Made by a program: the position numbers and the translations under genes. From contig SAQE01000058.1 in NCBI GenBank assembly GCA_004020545.1, positions 1 through 40,942 on the forward strand: 40,942 nt of DNA, read 5' to 3'. The notes below the pieces were generated by a model, which was not told where the DNA came from, did no database searches, and saw only the letters and a list, made by a program, of their open reading frames with translations. This stretch comes from Mesorhizobium sp. Lineage in GTDB: Bacteria > Pseudomonadota > Alphaproteobacteria > Rhizobiales > Rhizobiaceae. Below are positions 27,031 through 35,743 of this stretch, piece by piece. How positions within the stretch are numbered: the stretch's first letter is position 1; every line of letters starts with the position of its first letter.

Positions 27031-27933
27031 ATGGCGCGCAACTACTTCCTTTACGACGTATTTACGACCGGGCGGCTGGCCGGCAATCCGCTCGCCGTGG
27101 TGCTCGACAGCCAGGGGCTGGACACCGCCGCCATGCAGGCGATCGCGCGCGAATTCAATCTGTCCGAGACGGTTTTCGTGCTGCCGCCCGACAATGCCAA
27201 GCACCGCAATCGCATCCGCATCTTCACACCGGACTACGAGATGCCGTTCGCCGGTCATCCGACGGTCGGCTCAGCGATCGCGCTTGCGGAACTGGCAGGC
27301 GAGACTGCGGGCGTCTTCGTGCTGGAGGAGAATATCGGCCCGGTGCGCTGCGCGGTCAGCACACATGATGGCGCCACCTTCGCCGAATTCGACCTGGCGA
27401 AACTGCCGGAGCGGCTGGAACTCGCCGCCGATCCGGAGATGATCGGCGCGGCGCTTGGCCTTGGCCCGCATGAGCTCGGCTTCGAGAATCACCGCGTCTC
27501 CTTCTGGTCGGCCGGCGTGCCATACGTCACTATTCCGGTCGCCGGCCTTGAGGCGGCGGCAAAAATCCGGCTCGACAACCAGGCTTGGTCCGAGCTCGCG
27601 CCGCGCAAGAGCGAATGGGCCTTTGCCAGCCCCTATGTGTATTGCCGCGAGACTGTGCATCACGACAGCGCCTTCCATGTCCGCATGATCGTGCCCGGTA
27701 CCCCATCCTACGAAGACCCGGCGACCGGCTCGGCCGCCGCCGCCTTTGCCGGCACCATCATGCATTTCGATGGCCCGACGGACGGAATCTCGCAGCTCTG
27801 GATCGAGCAGGGGCTGGAAATGGGCAGGCCTTCGCGCATCCGGCTCGAGCTCAATGTCGACGGCGGAAAACTGGCCTCGGCGCGCATCGGCGGCCATGCG
27901 ATCAAGGTCGCGGAAGGCAAGCTTTTCGTCTGA
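27031..27933 (+). CDS. PhzF-family isomerase/epimerase-like protein
   Basis: This is a 300-residue member of the PhzF family (diaminopimelate epimerase fold). Family features: N-terminal FLYDVFTTGRLAGNPLAVVL, FNLSETVFVLPP with the catalytic Glu, MPFAGHPTVGSAIAL, and in the second half YEDPATGSAAAAFAG. It makes the two-lobed fold but lacks the paired catalytic cysteines of diaminopimelate epimerase. ATG 27031 (GGAAGG 8 bases upstream) is preferred over ATG 26983. No phenazine genes are near, so phenazine synthesis is not indicated; most relatives have unknown substrates. It is divergent from the exporter operon. Confidence 0.87.
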   Translation: MARNYFLYDVFTTGRLAGNPLAVVLDSQGLDTAAMQAIAREFNLSETVFVLPPDNAKHRNRIRIFTPDYEMPFAGHPTVGSAIALAELAGETAGVFVLEENIGPVRCAVSTHDGATFAEFDLAKLPERLELAADPEMIGAALGLGPHELGFENHRVSFWSAGVPYVTIPVAGLEAAAKIRLDNQAWSELAPRKSEWAFASPYVYCRETVHHDSAFHVRMIVPGTPSYEDPATGSAAAAFAGTIMHFDGPTDGISQLWIEQGLEMGRPSRIRLELNVDGGKLASARIGGHAIKVAEGKLFV

Positions 27934-28038
27934 TGCCTGCGGCAATTCGGCGATTTGTCGGGAAATGATCCGGCGGGGCTGGACATAGCCGAAACCGGCG
28001 GCTATATGCGCCGCCGACGCTGGGTTTCCCGGCGGTGT

Positions 28039-28114
<76 letters not shown>

Positions 28115-28477
28115 TTTTTCCGCTGACATTACAGTGCTTTGAGCGAGACGTCTCAACGAGAACAACCTGGCACCCAGTCTCATGGATGCCAACTCTCCCA
28201 GTCTCATGTAAGGTTGGAGTGCGCGTTTCGGCCCGCTTTGATGCTTGGCTGCGAGCAGCGGGATATTTTCCCTCTTGGCTAGACGTATGACAAGCTAGGT
28301 GGCATTTTCCAAGCTTGCCGTTTTCTAGTCAGCGAAAAGAGAACGCTTGGTTCCCGATCACTACGCCATCGTATATACTGAAGAGACGCGAAGAATATTC
28401 GTGAAATTTCCGAAACTTTTGGTGATTTTGTTCTCACCAAGAGCTGTTCCGGCCCGAATTGCGGCTGCATCGGCTGC
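28115..28477. other. AT-richer gap between tRNA-Lys and DUF559 gene
   Basis: There is no standard-start gene in these 363 bases. CCCAGTCTCATG occurs twice (28173-28184 and 28197-28208), and GAGACGTCTC (28145-28154) is a perfect palindrome. From 28382 the frame of the downstream nuclease gene is open and encodes convincing protein (IREISETFGDFVLTKSC then GPNCGCIGC), although it contains no ATG, GTG or TTG. A second frame starting at TTG 28347 encodes VPDHYAIVYTEE and could be the true N-terminus joined by a one-base shift. No copy of the tRNA 3' end was found downstream, so there is no visible integration scar. Confidence 0.5.
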
Positions 28478-29308
28478 ATGATGTTCTCGTCGAAGGTGTT
28501 GTTTGGCGAAGCCGAATTCTCGGTCCTTGACCTTGATGGAGCGAAGGCTCTGGATGAAAATCTCATGGCTTATTCGTTCACAGAGGAGGGAGAAATCTTT
28601 CTTTTCGGCCTTAAGCACAGCTACAAGGCTTACAAGGGCACGATCAATAAAGAGAAGCTCGACAAGATCTTCAGATTTCCAGATGCTGCTTTGATCATCA
28701 AACCTGAAGAGGACGGCACATTCACCCATTCGTATGTTTCCCCGACCGTAGACAGGCGTGTCATATCACGGGGCTGCCGGCCAACGCCGCACTGCCCATG
28801 CATCGGATGCCGTATCGTAGATATGTGGTACACAAAGGCGCCGGGGCATATGACGCCTGCGGTCGACGTTTCGGAGGCTAGAGTTTCTCCAGACGGAGAA
28901 TTGGTTCTGCCGATTTTCGAGGGCGAAGAAATTATTTCGAAGCTCCTAATGCGTGACCCGTCCGTCCGCCATGCCTTTTCTCCGAATATCTTCGATTCTC
29001 CACTTGAGCAGATGTTCTACGAACTCGCCTTTCTAGATCTGCACAAATATCCGCAGCATCCTGTCGGGAAATATCGCTTGGACTTTGCAATCCCGGACAA
29101 GCGCATAGCCATCGAACTTGATGGACATGAGTATCACAAGACCAAATACCAGCGAACCCACGATGCAAAACGAGACCGCTGGTTGTATGGCCAAGGATGG
29201 ACCGTCCTACGCTTTACCGGGACGGAAATTCATCAGAACTTGGACCGCTGCCTTGATGAAATATGCAAGTTGGTTGGCATCGAACGTGTAAGTAGGTCCC
29301 AACAGTGA
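28478..29308 (+). CDS. DUF559-type nuclease with cysteine-cluster N-terminal region
   Basis: The C-terminal 90 or so residues form a DUF559/Vsr-like PD-(D/E)xK nuclease domain: SPLEQMFYELAFLDL, YRLDFAIPDKRIAIELDGHE (Asp and Glu-Leu-Asp active-site positions), then the Arg/Asp-rich helix THDAKRDRWLYGQGWTVLRF and a closing helix. The N-terminal 170 residues are of no family I recognise. They contain CRPTPHCPCIGC near residue 99. A matching CSGPNCGCIGC is encoded in frame just before the first ATG (28445-28477), so the annotated start is probably too short and the 5' end is broken or non-standard. Base composition is visibly lower in GC than its neighbours, and the gene stands beside a tRNA; both suggest acquisition by transfer. 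A role in DNA repair or phage defence is speculation. Confidence 0.65.
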   Translation: MMFSSKVLFGEAEFSVLDLDGAKALDENLMAYSFTEEGEIFLFGLKHSYKAYKGTINKEKLDKIFRFPDAALIIKPEEDGTFTHSYVSPTVDRRVISRGCRPTPHCPCIGCRIVDMWYTKAPGHMTPAVDVSEARVSPDGELVLPIFEGEEIISKLLMRDPSVRHAFSPNIFDSPLEQMFYELAFLDLHKYPQHPVGKYRLDFAIPDKRIAIELDGHEYHKTKYQRTHDAKRDRWLYGQGWTVLRFTGTEIHQNLDRCLDEICKLVGIERVSRSQQ

Positions 29309-29429
29309 GCGCGGTGAAATGCAGGGCACAGCGGCTATATGATCTGCGATCCAGCATCCGTGCTGCGGTTCCCAGAATGCCAACCACGACCTTTTGCGTA
29401 TCAAGTTCATAGACCGATGTTGAACAGGA

Positions 29430-30440
29430 TTACTTCTCCGACACACCCGCCTCCGCGAAGCTCGCCATGCGGGCATGGCACTCCAGCGCCGCGCGGACGA
29501 TGTTGACGGCGAGGCAGGCGCCGGAGCCTTCGCCGAGCCGCATGCCGAGGTCGAGCAGCGGCGGCAGACCGAGCGCTTCGAGCAGGCGCCGGTGGCCCGA
29601 TTCGGCCGAGACATGGGCGGCGATGGTGTGGGCAAGGCCAGTGGGGTGCAGCCGGGCCAGGGGTGCCGCGGCGGCCGTGCAGACGAAGCCGTCGAGCAGC
29701 ACCGGCACGTTGTTTTTGCGCGCGGCAAGCGTGGCGCCGAAGATCGCGGCAAGCTCGCGCCCGCCGAGCGCAGCCGCGATCTTCAGCGGATCGGAGAGCG
29801 AATCGGCGTGGCGCTTGCGGCCGGCCTCGATCGCCGTGATCTTGCGAATCAGGCCTGCATCGTCGACGCCGGTGCCGCGCCCGGTCCATTTTTCCGCGCC
29901 GCCGCCGAAGAGGGCGGCCGAGATCGCGGCCGCCGGCGTGGTGTTGCCGATGCCCATCTCGCCGAAGCAGACGAGGTCGAGGTCCTTGGTCACGGCGTTG
30001 TAGCCGGCCGAGACGGCGGCGAGGAAGGCCTGTTCGTCCATGGCCGGCACTTGCGTGAAATCGCCCGTCGGATGGTCGAGATCGAGCGGGATGACGTCGA
30101 GCTTGGCGCCGGCGATGCGGGCAAGCTGGTTGATGGCCGCGCCGCCACCGGCAAAGTTCGCCACCATCTGCACGGTGACTTCCGACGGATAGGCCGACAC
30201 GCCCTGCGCGGTGACGCCGTGATTGCCGGCAAAGACGAACACCTTCACCGTGTCGAGCTTAGGCATCTCGCGGGCTTGCCAGCGCCCCAGCCATGCGGCG
30301 ATCGTTTCCAGCCGGCCGAGGCTGCCTTGCGGCTTGGTCAGCGTGTCCTGTCGGCGGGCGACGGCACTCGCGGCGGTATCGCTGCCGGCGGGAAGATCGA
30401 GGCAGGCGGCGCGAAGGTCTTCGAGCGATTTGAACGACAT
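29430..30440 (-). CDS. cobT: Nicotinate-nucleotide-dimethylbenzimidazole phosphoribosyltransferase
   Basis: The enzyme transfers phosphoribose from nicotinate mononucleotide to 5,6-dimethylbenzimidazole, giving alpha-ribazole phosphate for the lower ligand of B12 (called CobU in the P. denitrificans scheme). The 336-residue length is usual. Family segments: RRQDTLTKPQGSLGRLE, VFAGNHGVTAQGVSAYPSEV, NFAGGGAAINQLA, FGEMGIGNTTPAAAI, and GMRLGEGSGACLAV with the catalytic Glu. It is the last gene of the minus-strand cob cluster, 24 bases after cobS. It converges with the nuclease gene; the 121-base gap between their stops has no obvious terminator. Confidence 0.95.
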   Translation of the reverse strand: MSFKSLEDLRAACLDLPAGSDTAASAVARRQDTLTKPQGSLGRLETIAAWLGRWQAREMPKLDTVKVFVFAGNHGVTAQGVSAYPSEVTVQMVANFAGGGAAINQLARIAGAKLDVIPLDLDHPTGDFTQVPAMDEQAFLAAVSAGYNAVTKDLDLVCFGEMGIGNTTPAAAISAALFGGGAEKWTGRGTGVDDAGLIRKITAIEAGRKRHADSLSDPLKIAAALGGRELAAIFGATLAARKNNVPVLLDGFVCTAAAAPLARLHPTGLAHTIAAHVSAESGHRRLLEALGLPPLLDLGMRLGEGSGACLAVNIVRAALECHARMASFAEAGVSEK

Positions 30441-30464
30441 GGGGGCAATGTCTCCAATTGAGAG

Positions 30465-31235
30465 TCAGGGGGATAGGGAAACTGAGGCAACGAGCAGGAC
30501 CGCGATTTCGCCGAGCTGCTGCAGCGCGCCGATCGTGTCGCCGGTCTGGCCGCCGATCTGGCGGAGGCAAAGCGCGCGGAAGGCGGCAAACGAGAGGCCG
30601 AGCAGAACGAGCGCCACTATCGCGCCGCCGAGACCGAGCGCCAGCAGCGCCACGGCACCGAGGGCCGCGCCGATGGCTGCGGTCTCGGCGCCGACGGTGC
30701 CCGCATCGGCGGACAGACCGTCGGCGCGGGCCGGCGGCAGAAAATGCATGAAGGCGCCGAAGAGACCGCGTGAAGCGGCATGCGCGGCCAGCAGGGCCAG
30801 GAAGACATGGCCGGGTCCGGCCAACTCGGCAAGCGCGCTCCAGCGAATGAGCAGCGAGATGCCGAGCGCCGCCGCGCCATAGGCGCCGATGCGGCTGTCG
30901 CGCATGATCTCAAGCTTCCTCTCGCGGGTCTTGCCGCCGCCAAAGCCATCGGCAATGTCGGAAAGCCCATCCTCATGCAGGCAGCCGGTGGCAAGCATCG
31001 TCGCTGCGAGTGTGAGCGCCGCGGCCGGAGCGGTGGCTACGCCCAGCCCGGAAGCGACGGCGTAGACGAGCGCGCCGATGATGGCGACGGCGAGACCGGC
31101 AAAGGGTGCGGCCCAGATCGCGTCCGCAAGGCCGCGCCCGCCGAAATCACTCGACGGAAGCCTCAACCTGGTGAAGAAGACGAGGCTGAGGCCGATATCG
31201 TCAAGCAATTGCCGCCGTGCGGAAGGGCCGCTCAT
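30465..31235 (-). CDS. cobS: Adenosylcobinamide-GDP ribazoletransferase (cobalamin synthase)
   Basis: This is an integral membrane enzyme that joins adenosylcobinamide-GDP with alpha-ribazole (phosphate) in the last assembly step (CobV in the P. denitrificans scheme). The 256-residue product has about six hydrophobic segments and the family core CLHEDGLSDIADGFGGGKTR followed by EIMRDSRIGAYGAAAL, whose acidic residues bind metal. Its start overlaps the cobB stop by 4 bases (ATGA), and cobT follows. Confidence 0.94.
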   Translation of the reverse strand: MSGPSARRQLLDDIGLSLVFFTRLRLPSSDFGGRGLADAIWAAPFAGLAVAIIGALVYAVASGLGVATAPAAALTLAATMLATGCLHEDGLSDIADGFGGGKTRERKLEIMRDSRIGAYGAAALGISLLIRWSALAELAGPGHVFLALLAAHAASRGLFGAFMHFLPPARADGLSADAGTVGAETAAIGAALGAVALLALGLGGAIVALVLLGLSFAAFRALCLRQIGGQTGDTIGALQQLGEIAVLLVASVSLSP

Positions 31236-32548
31236 GCGCCCCTCGCAATGGCATGGAAGAAGGTGCCGCTGACAAGGCCACGCCGGTAGCCCGAGGCGCC
31301 GAGCGGATTGCCCTGGCCGTCGGCGAGGTCGGCCAGCGGCTCGTCATTGCCGGTGGCCGTCATCTGCGCATAGTGGAATTCATGGCCACGGATGAGGGTG
31401 CCCTCCGGCCCCAGCGGGCACGCGGCGCGCAGCCGCGCCTCGCGGTAGCCGAGATTCATCTTGCGCCTGGCGAAGCTGGTCGAATGGCCGAGCAAGCCGA
31501 GCATGTTGTGGTTTTGGCCGTCCGCGTCCTCCAGCGCCTCACCCAACACCATGAAGCCGCCGCACTCGCCATGCACGGGCTTCGTCGCGGCAAAGCGAGC
31601 CATTCCCGTCCGGAACTTCGTCGCGGCCGCGAGCTTGCCAGCATGCAGTTCCGGATAGCCGCCGGGCAGCCAGCAGACGTCGCAGTCTTCAGCGGGTGTC
31701 TCGTCTGCAAGCGGTGAGAAAGGGACGATCTCGGCGCCGGCGTTGCGCCAATGCGCGGCGACATGCGGGTAGAGGAACGTGAAGGCGGCATCCTCGGCCA
31801 GCGCGATACGCTGTCCAGGTGGCTGTAGTGCGTCGCCGACGTCGCCGAACGATGGCTCGAGCGGGGTTGCCAGCGCGAGGATGGCGTCGATATCGAGCGA
31901 CTTCTCGACCATGTCGGCCAGTCGGTCGAGATGCGCCATCAGGTTCTCGTACTCGCCGGCCTGAACGAGGCCGAGATGGCGCTCCGGCAGGTTGAGCGTC
32001 GGATCGCGCAGGATGGCGCCGACCACCGGCAGGCCGATCGCCTCGATGGCGTCGCCCGATAGCCGCCTGTGCCGTTCGCTGCCCAGACGATTGAGAACGA
32101 CGCCGGCCATGCGCACGTCCGGATCGTAGGTGGCAAACCCCTTGGCGACGGCCGCAGCCGTGGTCGACTGTCCAGAAACGTCCAGCACCAGAAGCACCGG
32201 CAGGCCATAGAGCCGCGCAAGATCTGCGGCCGAACCCGAACGGCCTTCAGGCGCGGGAATGCCGTCGAACAGGCCCATCGCGCTTTCGAGGATGACGTAT
32301 TCGGCGTCGTCTGCCGCCTGGCTGGCTAGCGCGTTGAGCAGGGAAGGGGACATCGCCCAGCTGTCCAGATTGACGCCGGACAGGCCAGTCGCGGCGGCAT
32401 GGAAGCCGGGGTCGATATAGTCCGGTCCGGACTTCGCCCCGCGCACCTTCAGGCCGCGCCGGGAAAGCGCGCGCAGCAGGCCGATGGTGACGCTGGTCTT
32501 GCCCGAGCCGGAGCGCGGCGCGCCGATGATGATCGCGCGGGCGGTCAT
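31232..32548 (-). CDS. cobB: Hydrogenobyrinate a,c-diamide synthase
   Basis: CobB performs ATP- and glutamine-dependent amidation of the a and c side chains of hydrogenobyrinic acid. The 438-residue product has an N-terminal dethiobiotin-synthetase-like ATPase domain with P-loop GAPRSGSGKTSVTIGLLRAL, the segment SGPDYIDPGFHAAATG, and a C-terminal class I glutamine amidotransferase domain with the nucleophile Cys in HGECGGFMVLG and the catalytic His region RGHEFHYAQ. It has 4-base overlaps with cobA upstream and cobS downstream. Confidence 0.95.
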   Translation of the reverse strand: MTARAIIIGAPRSGSGKTSVTIGLLRALSRRGLKVRGAKSGPDYIDPGFHAAATGLSGVNLDSWAMSPSLLNALASQAADDAEYVILESAMGLFDGIPAPEGRSGSAADLARLYGLPVLLVLDVSGQSTTAAAVAKGFATYDPDVRMAGVVLNRLGSERHRRLSGDAIEAIGLPVVGAILRDPTLNLPERHLGLVQAGEYENLMAHLDRLADMVEKSLDIDAILALATPLEPSFGDVGDALQPPGQRIALAEDAAFTFLYPHVAAHWRNAGAEIVPFSPLADETPAEDCDVCWLPGGYPELHAGKLAAATKFRTGMARFAATKPVHGECGGFMVLGEALEDADGQNHNMLGLLGHSTSFARRKMNLGYREARLRAACPLGPEGTLIRGHEFHYAQMTATGNDEPLADLADGQGNPLGASGYRRGLVSGTFFHAIARGA

Positions 32549-33360
32549 GCCGTGCCCGCCAGTGCCGCGCGCAGGGTGACGATGCCGCCGACGACAATCA
32601 GCGCCGGCGAGGCGAGTCCGGCGGCCGCGGCCTCCTCGGCGATTGTCGTGAGCGTTGCGACGACGATGCGCTCCTGCGGCGTGGTCGCTGCAACGATCAC
32701 CGCTGCCGGCGTCGACGGCGCGAGGCCGCCGTCGAGCAGCTTTGCCGCTATCACCGGCAGGTTGGCCATGCCCATATAAACGACGACAGGCTGGCCGGTG
32801 CGCGCGATCGCGGCCCAGTCGATGTCGTCATCGGTGCCCGCGGCATGGCCGGTAGCAAGGATAACGGCCTTGTTGATGCCGCGCATGGTGGCGGGGATAC
32901 CGGTCGCAGCCAAGGCGCTGAGGCCGGAGGTCAGGCCGGACAGCACCTGGAACGGGATTCCCTCCCGCGCCAGCGCCAGTGCCTCTTCACCGCCTCGGCC
33001 GAAAATATAGGGATCGCCGCCCTTGAGGCGCACGACGCGGCGGCCCTCTCGCGCCAGCCGTACGAGCAATGCGTTGATGTCGTCCTGCTTCATCGAAGGC
33101 TGGCCGCCGCGTTTTCCCGCGTAGAAAAGCTCGGCGCCTTCAGCGACCGCAACGACATCGGGCGAGACCAGCGCGTCATAGACCAGCGCATCACACTGTC
33201 CGAGCGCCGCCAGCACTTCCAGAGTCAGGCAGCCGGGATCGCCGGGGCCGGCGCCGGCCAGCCAGACATGACCTGACTCCAGCGCGCGCGGCTTGAAGTT
33301 CAGCCGCGCCAGCGCCTGTTCCACCGTTGCCCGTCCGTTTCTGTTGGTGCTGGCGTTCAC
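32545..33360 (-). CDS. cobA: Uroporphyrinogen-III C-methyltransferase
   Basis: CobA adds methyl groups at C2 and C7 of uroporphyrinogen III, giving precorrin-2, the entry step of the B12 branch. The 271-residue product has the SUMT features [68 protein letters not shown] and GIPATMRG. There is no fused CysG dehydrogenase or HemD domain. The start is GTG 33360, overlapping the cobM stop (GTGA). An N-terminal extension of about 28 residues precedes the domain. Confidence 0.95.
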   Translation of the reverse strand: MNASTNRNGRATVEQALARLNFKPRALESGHVWLAGAGPGDPGCLTLEVLAALGQCDALVYDALVSPDVVAVAEGAELFYAGKRGGQPSMKQDDINALLVRLAREGRRVVRLKGGDPYIFGRGGEEALALAREGIPFQVLSGLTSGLSALAATGIPATMRGINKAVILATGHAAGTDDDIDWAAIARTGQPVVVYMGMANLPVIAAKLLDGGLAPSTPAAVIVAATTPQERIVVATLTTIAEEAAAAGLASPALIVVGGIVTLRAALAGTA

Positions 33361-34121
33361 AATCCGTCCCGTCCGCGAAAACGCCGCTGGTAGTGGGCGT
33401 CGTAAAGTGAACTTTCGCCGAAATCCTGCGCGGCCAAGGCGCTGCCGACGAAGATGATCGCCGTGCGTTCCATCGGGTTTTCCGCGAGCTGCGCTTCGAT
33501 GGTGCCCAGAGTGCCGGTCAGAATGCGCTCATCCGGCCAGGAGGCGCGGAAAACGACCACTACCGGGCACTCGGCGCCGTAGAGCGGCGTCAGATCGGCG
33601 ACGATGCGGTCGATGGCGTGGATGGCGAGATGAATGGCGAGCGTGGCGCCAGTGCGGCCGAAGCCGGCAAGCGTCTCGCCGGGCGGCATTTTCGAGGCGC
33701 GGCCGGAGACACGAGTGAGCACGAGGCTCTGGGCGAGCTCGGGAATCGTAAGCTCGCGGCGCAGCGCGGCCGCTGCCGCCGCGAAGGAGGGGACGCCCGG
33801 CGTCAGCGTGTAGGGGATATTGTGCTTTTCCAGCCGCCTGATCTGTTCGGCCACGGCGCTCCACACCGAGAGGTCGCCGGAATGCAGGCGCGCGACATCG
33901 TGGCCGGCCTTGTGGGCGGCGAGATATTCGGCCTCGATCTCGTCGAGCGACATTGGCGCGGTATCGATCAGTTTGGTGCCCGGCGCGCAATGTTCGAGCA
34001 GTTCTGGCGCGACGATCGAACCGGCATAGAGACACACGGGGCAGGTCGCCAGCAGGCGGCTGCCGCGCAAGGTGATGAGGTCGGCCGCGCCCGGTCCGGC
34101 GCCGATGAAATGGACCGTCAT
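33357..34121 (-). CDS. cobM: Precorrin-4 C11-methyltransferase
   Basis: CobM methylates precorrin-4 at C11 to give precorrin-5. The 254-residue tetrapyrrole methylase shows [56 protein letters not shown] and [17 protein letters not shown], matching CobM/CbiF. Start ATG 34121 overlaps the cobE stop by 4 bases. Located between cobE and cobA. Confidence 0.95.
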   Translation of the reverse strand: MTVHFIGAGPGAADLITLRGSRLLATCPVCLYAGSIVAPELLEHCAPGTKLIDTAPMSLDEIEAEYLAAHKAGHDVARLHSGDLSVWSAVAEQIRRLEKHNIPYTLTPGVPSFAAAAAALRRELTIPELAQSLVLTRVSGRASKMPPGETLAGFGRTGATLAIHLAIHAIDRIVADLTPLYGAECPVVVVFRASWPDERILTGTLGTIEAQLAENPMERTAIIFVGSALAAQDFGESSLYDAHYQRRFRGRDGL

Positions 34122-34504
34122 GCAGCACCTCCACCGAGAGCGATGGCGCAGGTCACCGGGCCGAGCACGGTACGCGGCCCGAGCAGTTTTGCGTCCTTGC
34201 CGGCTGCGGCCAGGGCCGAGGCTTCCGAAACCGACGGCGTGCCGGCATGCGCCTGCGAGAGATCGGAGTGGCTGAGCGTGCCGGCGGAGGCGGCCCGCAA
34301 CGCGTCGTCGCTGACGACGATCACCGGGAGGGCAAGATCACGGCCGGCCACGAAGATCGCTTCCTCCTCGCGTTTGATTTCGCCGGTCGCCAGCACCGAA
34401 AGTGCTGTCATCGCCAGCCCGTGCGCCTCGAGCGCGGTCTCGATCGCGGCGCGCACGTCGCGCGCCGTCACACCTTTCCGGCTGCCGATTCCCGCGACCA
34501 TCAT
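34118..34504 (-). CDS. cobE: CobE/CbiG C-terminal-type cobalamin biosynthesis protein
   Basis: This 128-residue protein corresponds to the C-terminal domain of CbiG and to CobE of the aerobic pathway; its exact biochemical role in the aerobic route is unsettled. Features: [20 protein letters not shown] at the N-terminus, [16 protein letters not shown], and [20 protein letters not shown] near the end. ATG 34504 overlaps the cobL stop (ATGA) and is chosen over a GTG at 34522, which lies inside cobL. Overlaps cobM downstream. Confidence 0.88.
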   Translation of the reverse strand: MMVAGIGSRKGVTARDVRAAIETALEAHGLAMTALSVLATGEIKREEEAIFVAGRDLALPVIVVSDDALRAASAGTLSHSDLSQAHAGTPSVSEASALAAAGKDAKLLGPRTVLGPVTCAIALGGGAA

Positions 34505-35742
34505 GGCTTCACCCAACTCCACTGCATGACCGGCATGGCCGGACGCCAGGCCTGCATGGACCCGACCGGCGCTGCGCGCGAAAGCGCAATGCGGGTGAGG
34601 TCGCCGCCGCGCCTGGTGTGCTGATCGAGAAGTAGCGCCTCCATCTCCAGCGTCACCGCGTTGGCGACGAGCCGGCCGCCGGGACGCAGCGCCTTGATCG
34701 CCTTCTCAAGCACGCCGGCATCGCTGCCGCCGCCGCCGATGAAGATCGCGTCCGGCGTCTCGAGTTTCGTGAGCGCCCTGGGTGCCGAGCCTTCGATCAC
34801 GACAAGGCCGGGCACACCGCAATGCGCGGCGTTGCGGTGGATGCGGGCGGCGCGTTCGCTATCGGCTTCGATGGCGATGGCGCGCATTGAAGGGTGAGCG
34901 AGCATCCATTCGATGCCGATTGAGCCGGAGCCGGCGCCGATATCCCACAGCAACTCGCCACGCCGAGGCGCCAGCGCCGACAGCGTGATGGCGCGGATCT
35001 CGCGTTTGGTGATCTGGCCGTCATGCTCGAACAGATGATCGGCAAGGCCGACGGTCAAAGGCAGGATGCGCGCATCCGGCGTCGATTCAATTTCCAGGGC
35101 CAGCACATTGAGCGGGTTGATGTTTTTGAGATCGAAGGCATCGGCGCGGGTGGTGCGATGCGTTTCCTTGGGACCGCCGAGCGCTTCGAGGACTGTCAAT
35201 CGCGAAGAGCCGAAGCCGAGTTCGTTGAGCAGTCCGGCGATGGCTGGCGGCGCGTCGCCATCCGATGTGAGGGCAAGGATGCGCGCGCCGGGATGGAGCA
35301 GGGGGCGGATCAGGTCGATCGAATGACCGTGAAGCGAGATGACCTCGACATCCTGCAGCGCCCAACCCAAGCGGGATGCGGCCAGTGAGAGCGATGAAGG
35401 CCCCGGCAGGACGAGCATTTGATCCGGCTTCACTTTGTGCGCCAGCGTGACGCCGACGCCGTGGAAGAACGGGTCGCCGGAGGCAAGCACGCAGACGTTC
35501 CGGCCCTTCAGTGCCAGCACATCGCGCATTTCGGCGTCGAATGGCGTCCGCCACGAGCGGGCTTCGCCCTTGGCCAGGGATGCGACCAGCGCGAGGTGGC
35601 GCTTGCCGCCGAAGACGACTTCGGCGTCGGCAATCCGATGCTTGGCCTCGTCGCCGAGACCCGCTAAACCGTCCTCGCCGATGCCGACCACCGTCAGCCA
35701 TTTTGAGGTGAGCTTGGCGCCGCGCGGACCCTTAGCAGGCAT
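34501..35742 (-). CDS. cobL: Precorrin-6Y C5,15-methyltransferase (decarboxylating)
   Basis: CobL methylates C5 and C15 and decarboxylates the acetate side chain at C12, giving precorrin-8x. The 413-residue product is the fused form: an N-terminal CbiE-like tetrapyrrole methylase (WLTVVGIGEDGLAGLGDEAK, VCVLASGDPFFHGVGVTL) and a C-terminal CbiT-like Rossmann methyltransferase (GELLWDIGAGSGSIGIEWML, AIEADSERAARIHRNA, DAIFIGGGG). ATG 35742 gives the same length as the P. denitrificans enzyme. This start is interleaved with the start of cobK on the other strand (the two ATGs share the bases CATG), so its promoter, if separate, must lie inside cobK. Confidence 0.95.
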   Translation of the reverse strand: MPAKGPRGAKLTSKWLTVVGIGEDGLAGLGDEAKHRIADAEVVFGGKRHLALVASLAKGEARSWRTPFDAEMRDVLALKGRNVCVLASGDPFFHGVGVTLAHKVKPDQMLVLPGPSSLSLAASRLGWALQDVEVISLHGHSIDLIRPLLHPGARILALTSDGDAPPAIAGLLNELGFGSSRLTVLEALGGPKETHRTTRADAFDLKNINPLNVLALEIESTPDARILPLTVGLADHLFEHDGQITKREIRAITLSALAPRRGELLWDIGAGSGSIGIEWMLAHPSMRAIAIEADSERAARIHRNAAHCGVPGLVVIEGSAPRALTKLETPDAIFIGGGGSDAGVLEKAIKALRPGGRLVANAVTLEMEALLLDQHTRRGGDLTRIALSRAAPVGSMQAWRPAMPVMQWSWVKP

Positions 35743-35743
35743 G

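Noticed and set aside
26965-27933. Phenazine biosynthesis locus around the PhzF-like gene
   Set aside because: Only the PhzF-family gene is present; none of the other phz genes occurs nearby.
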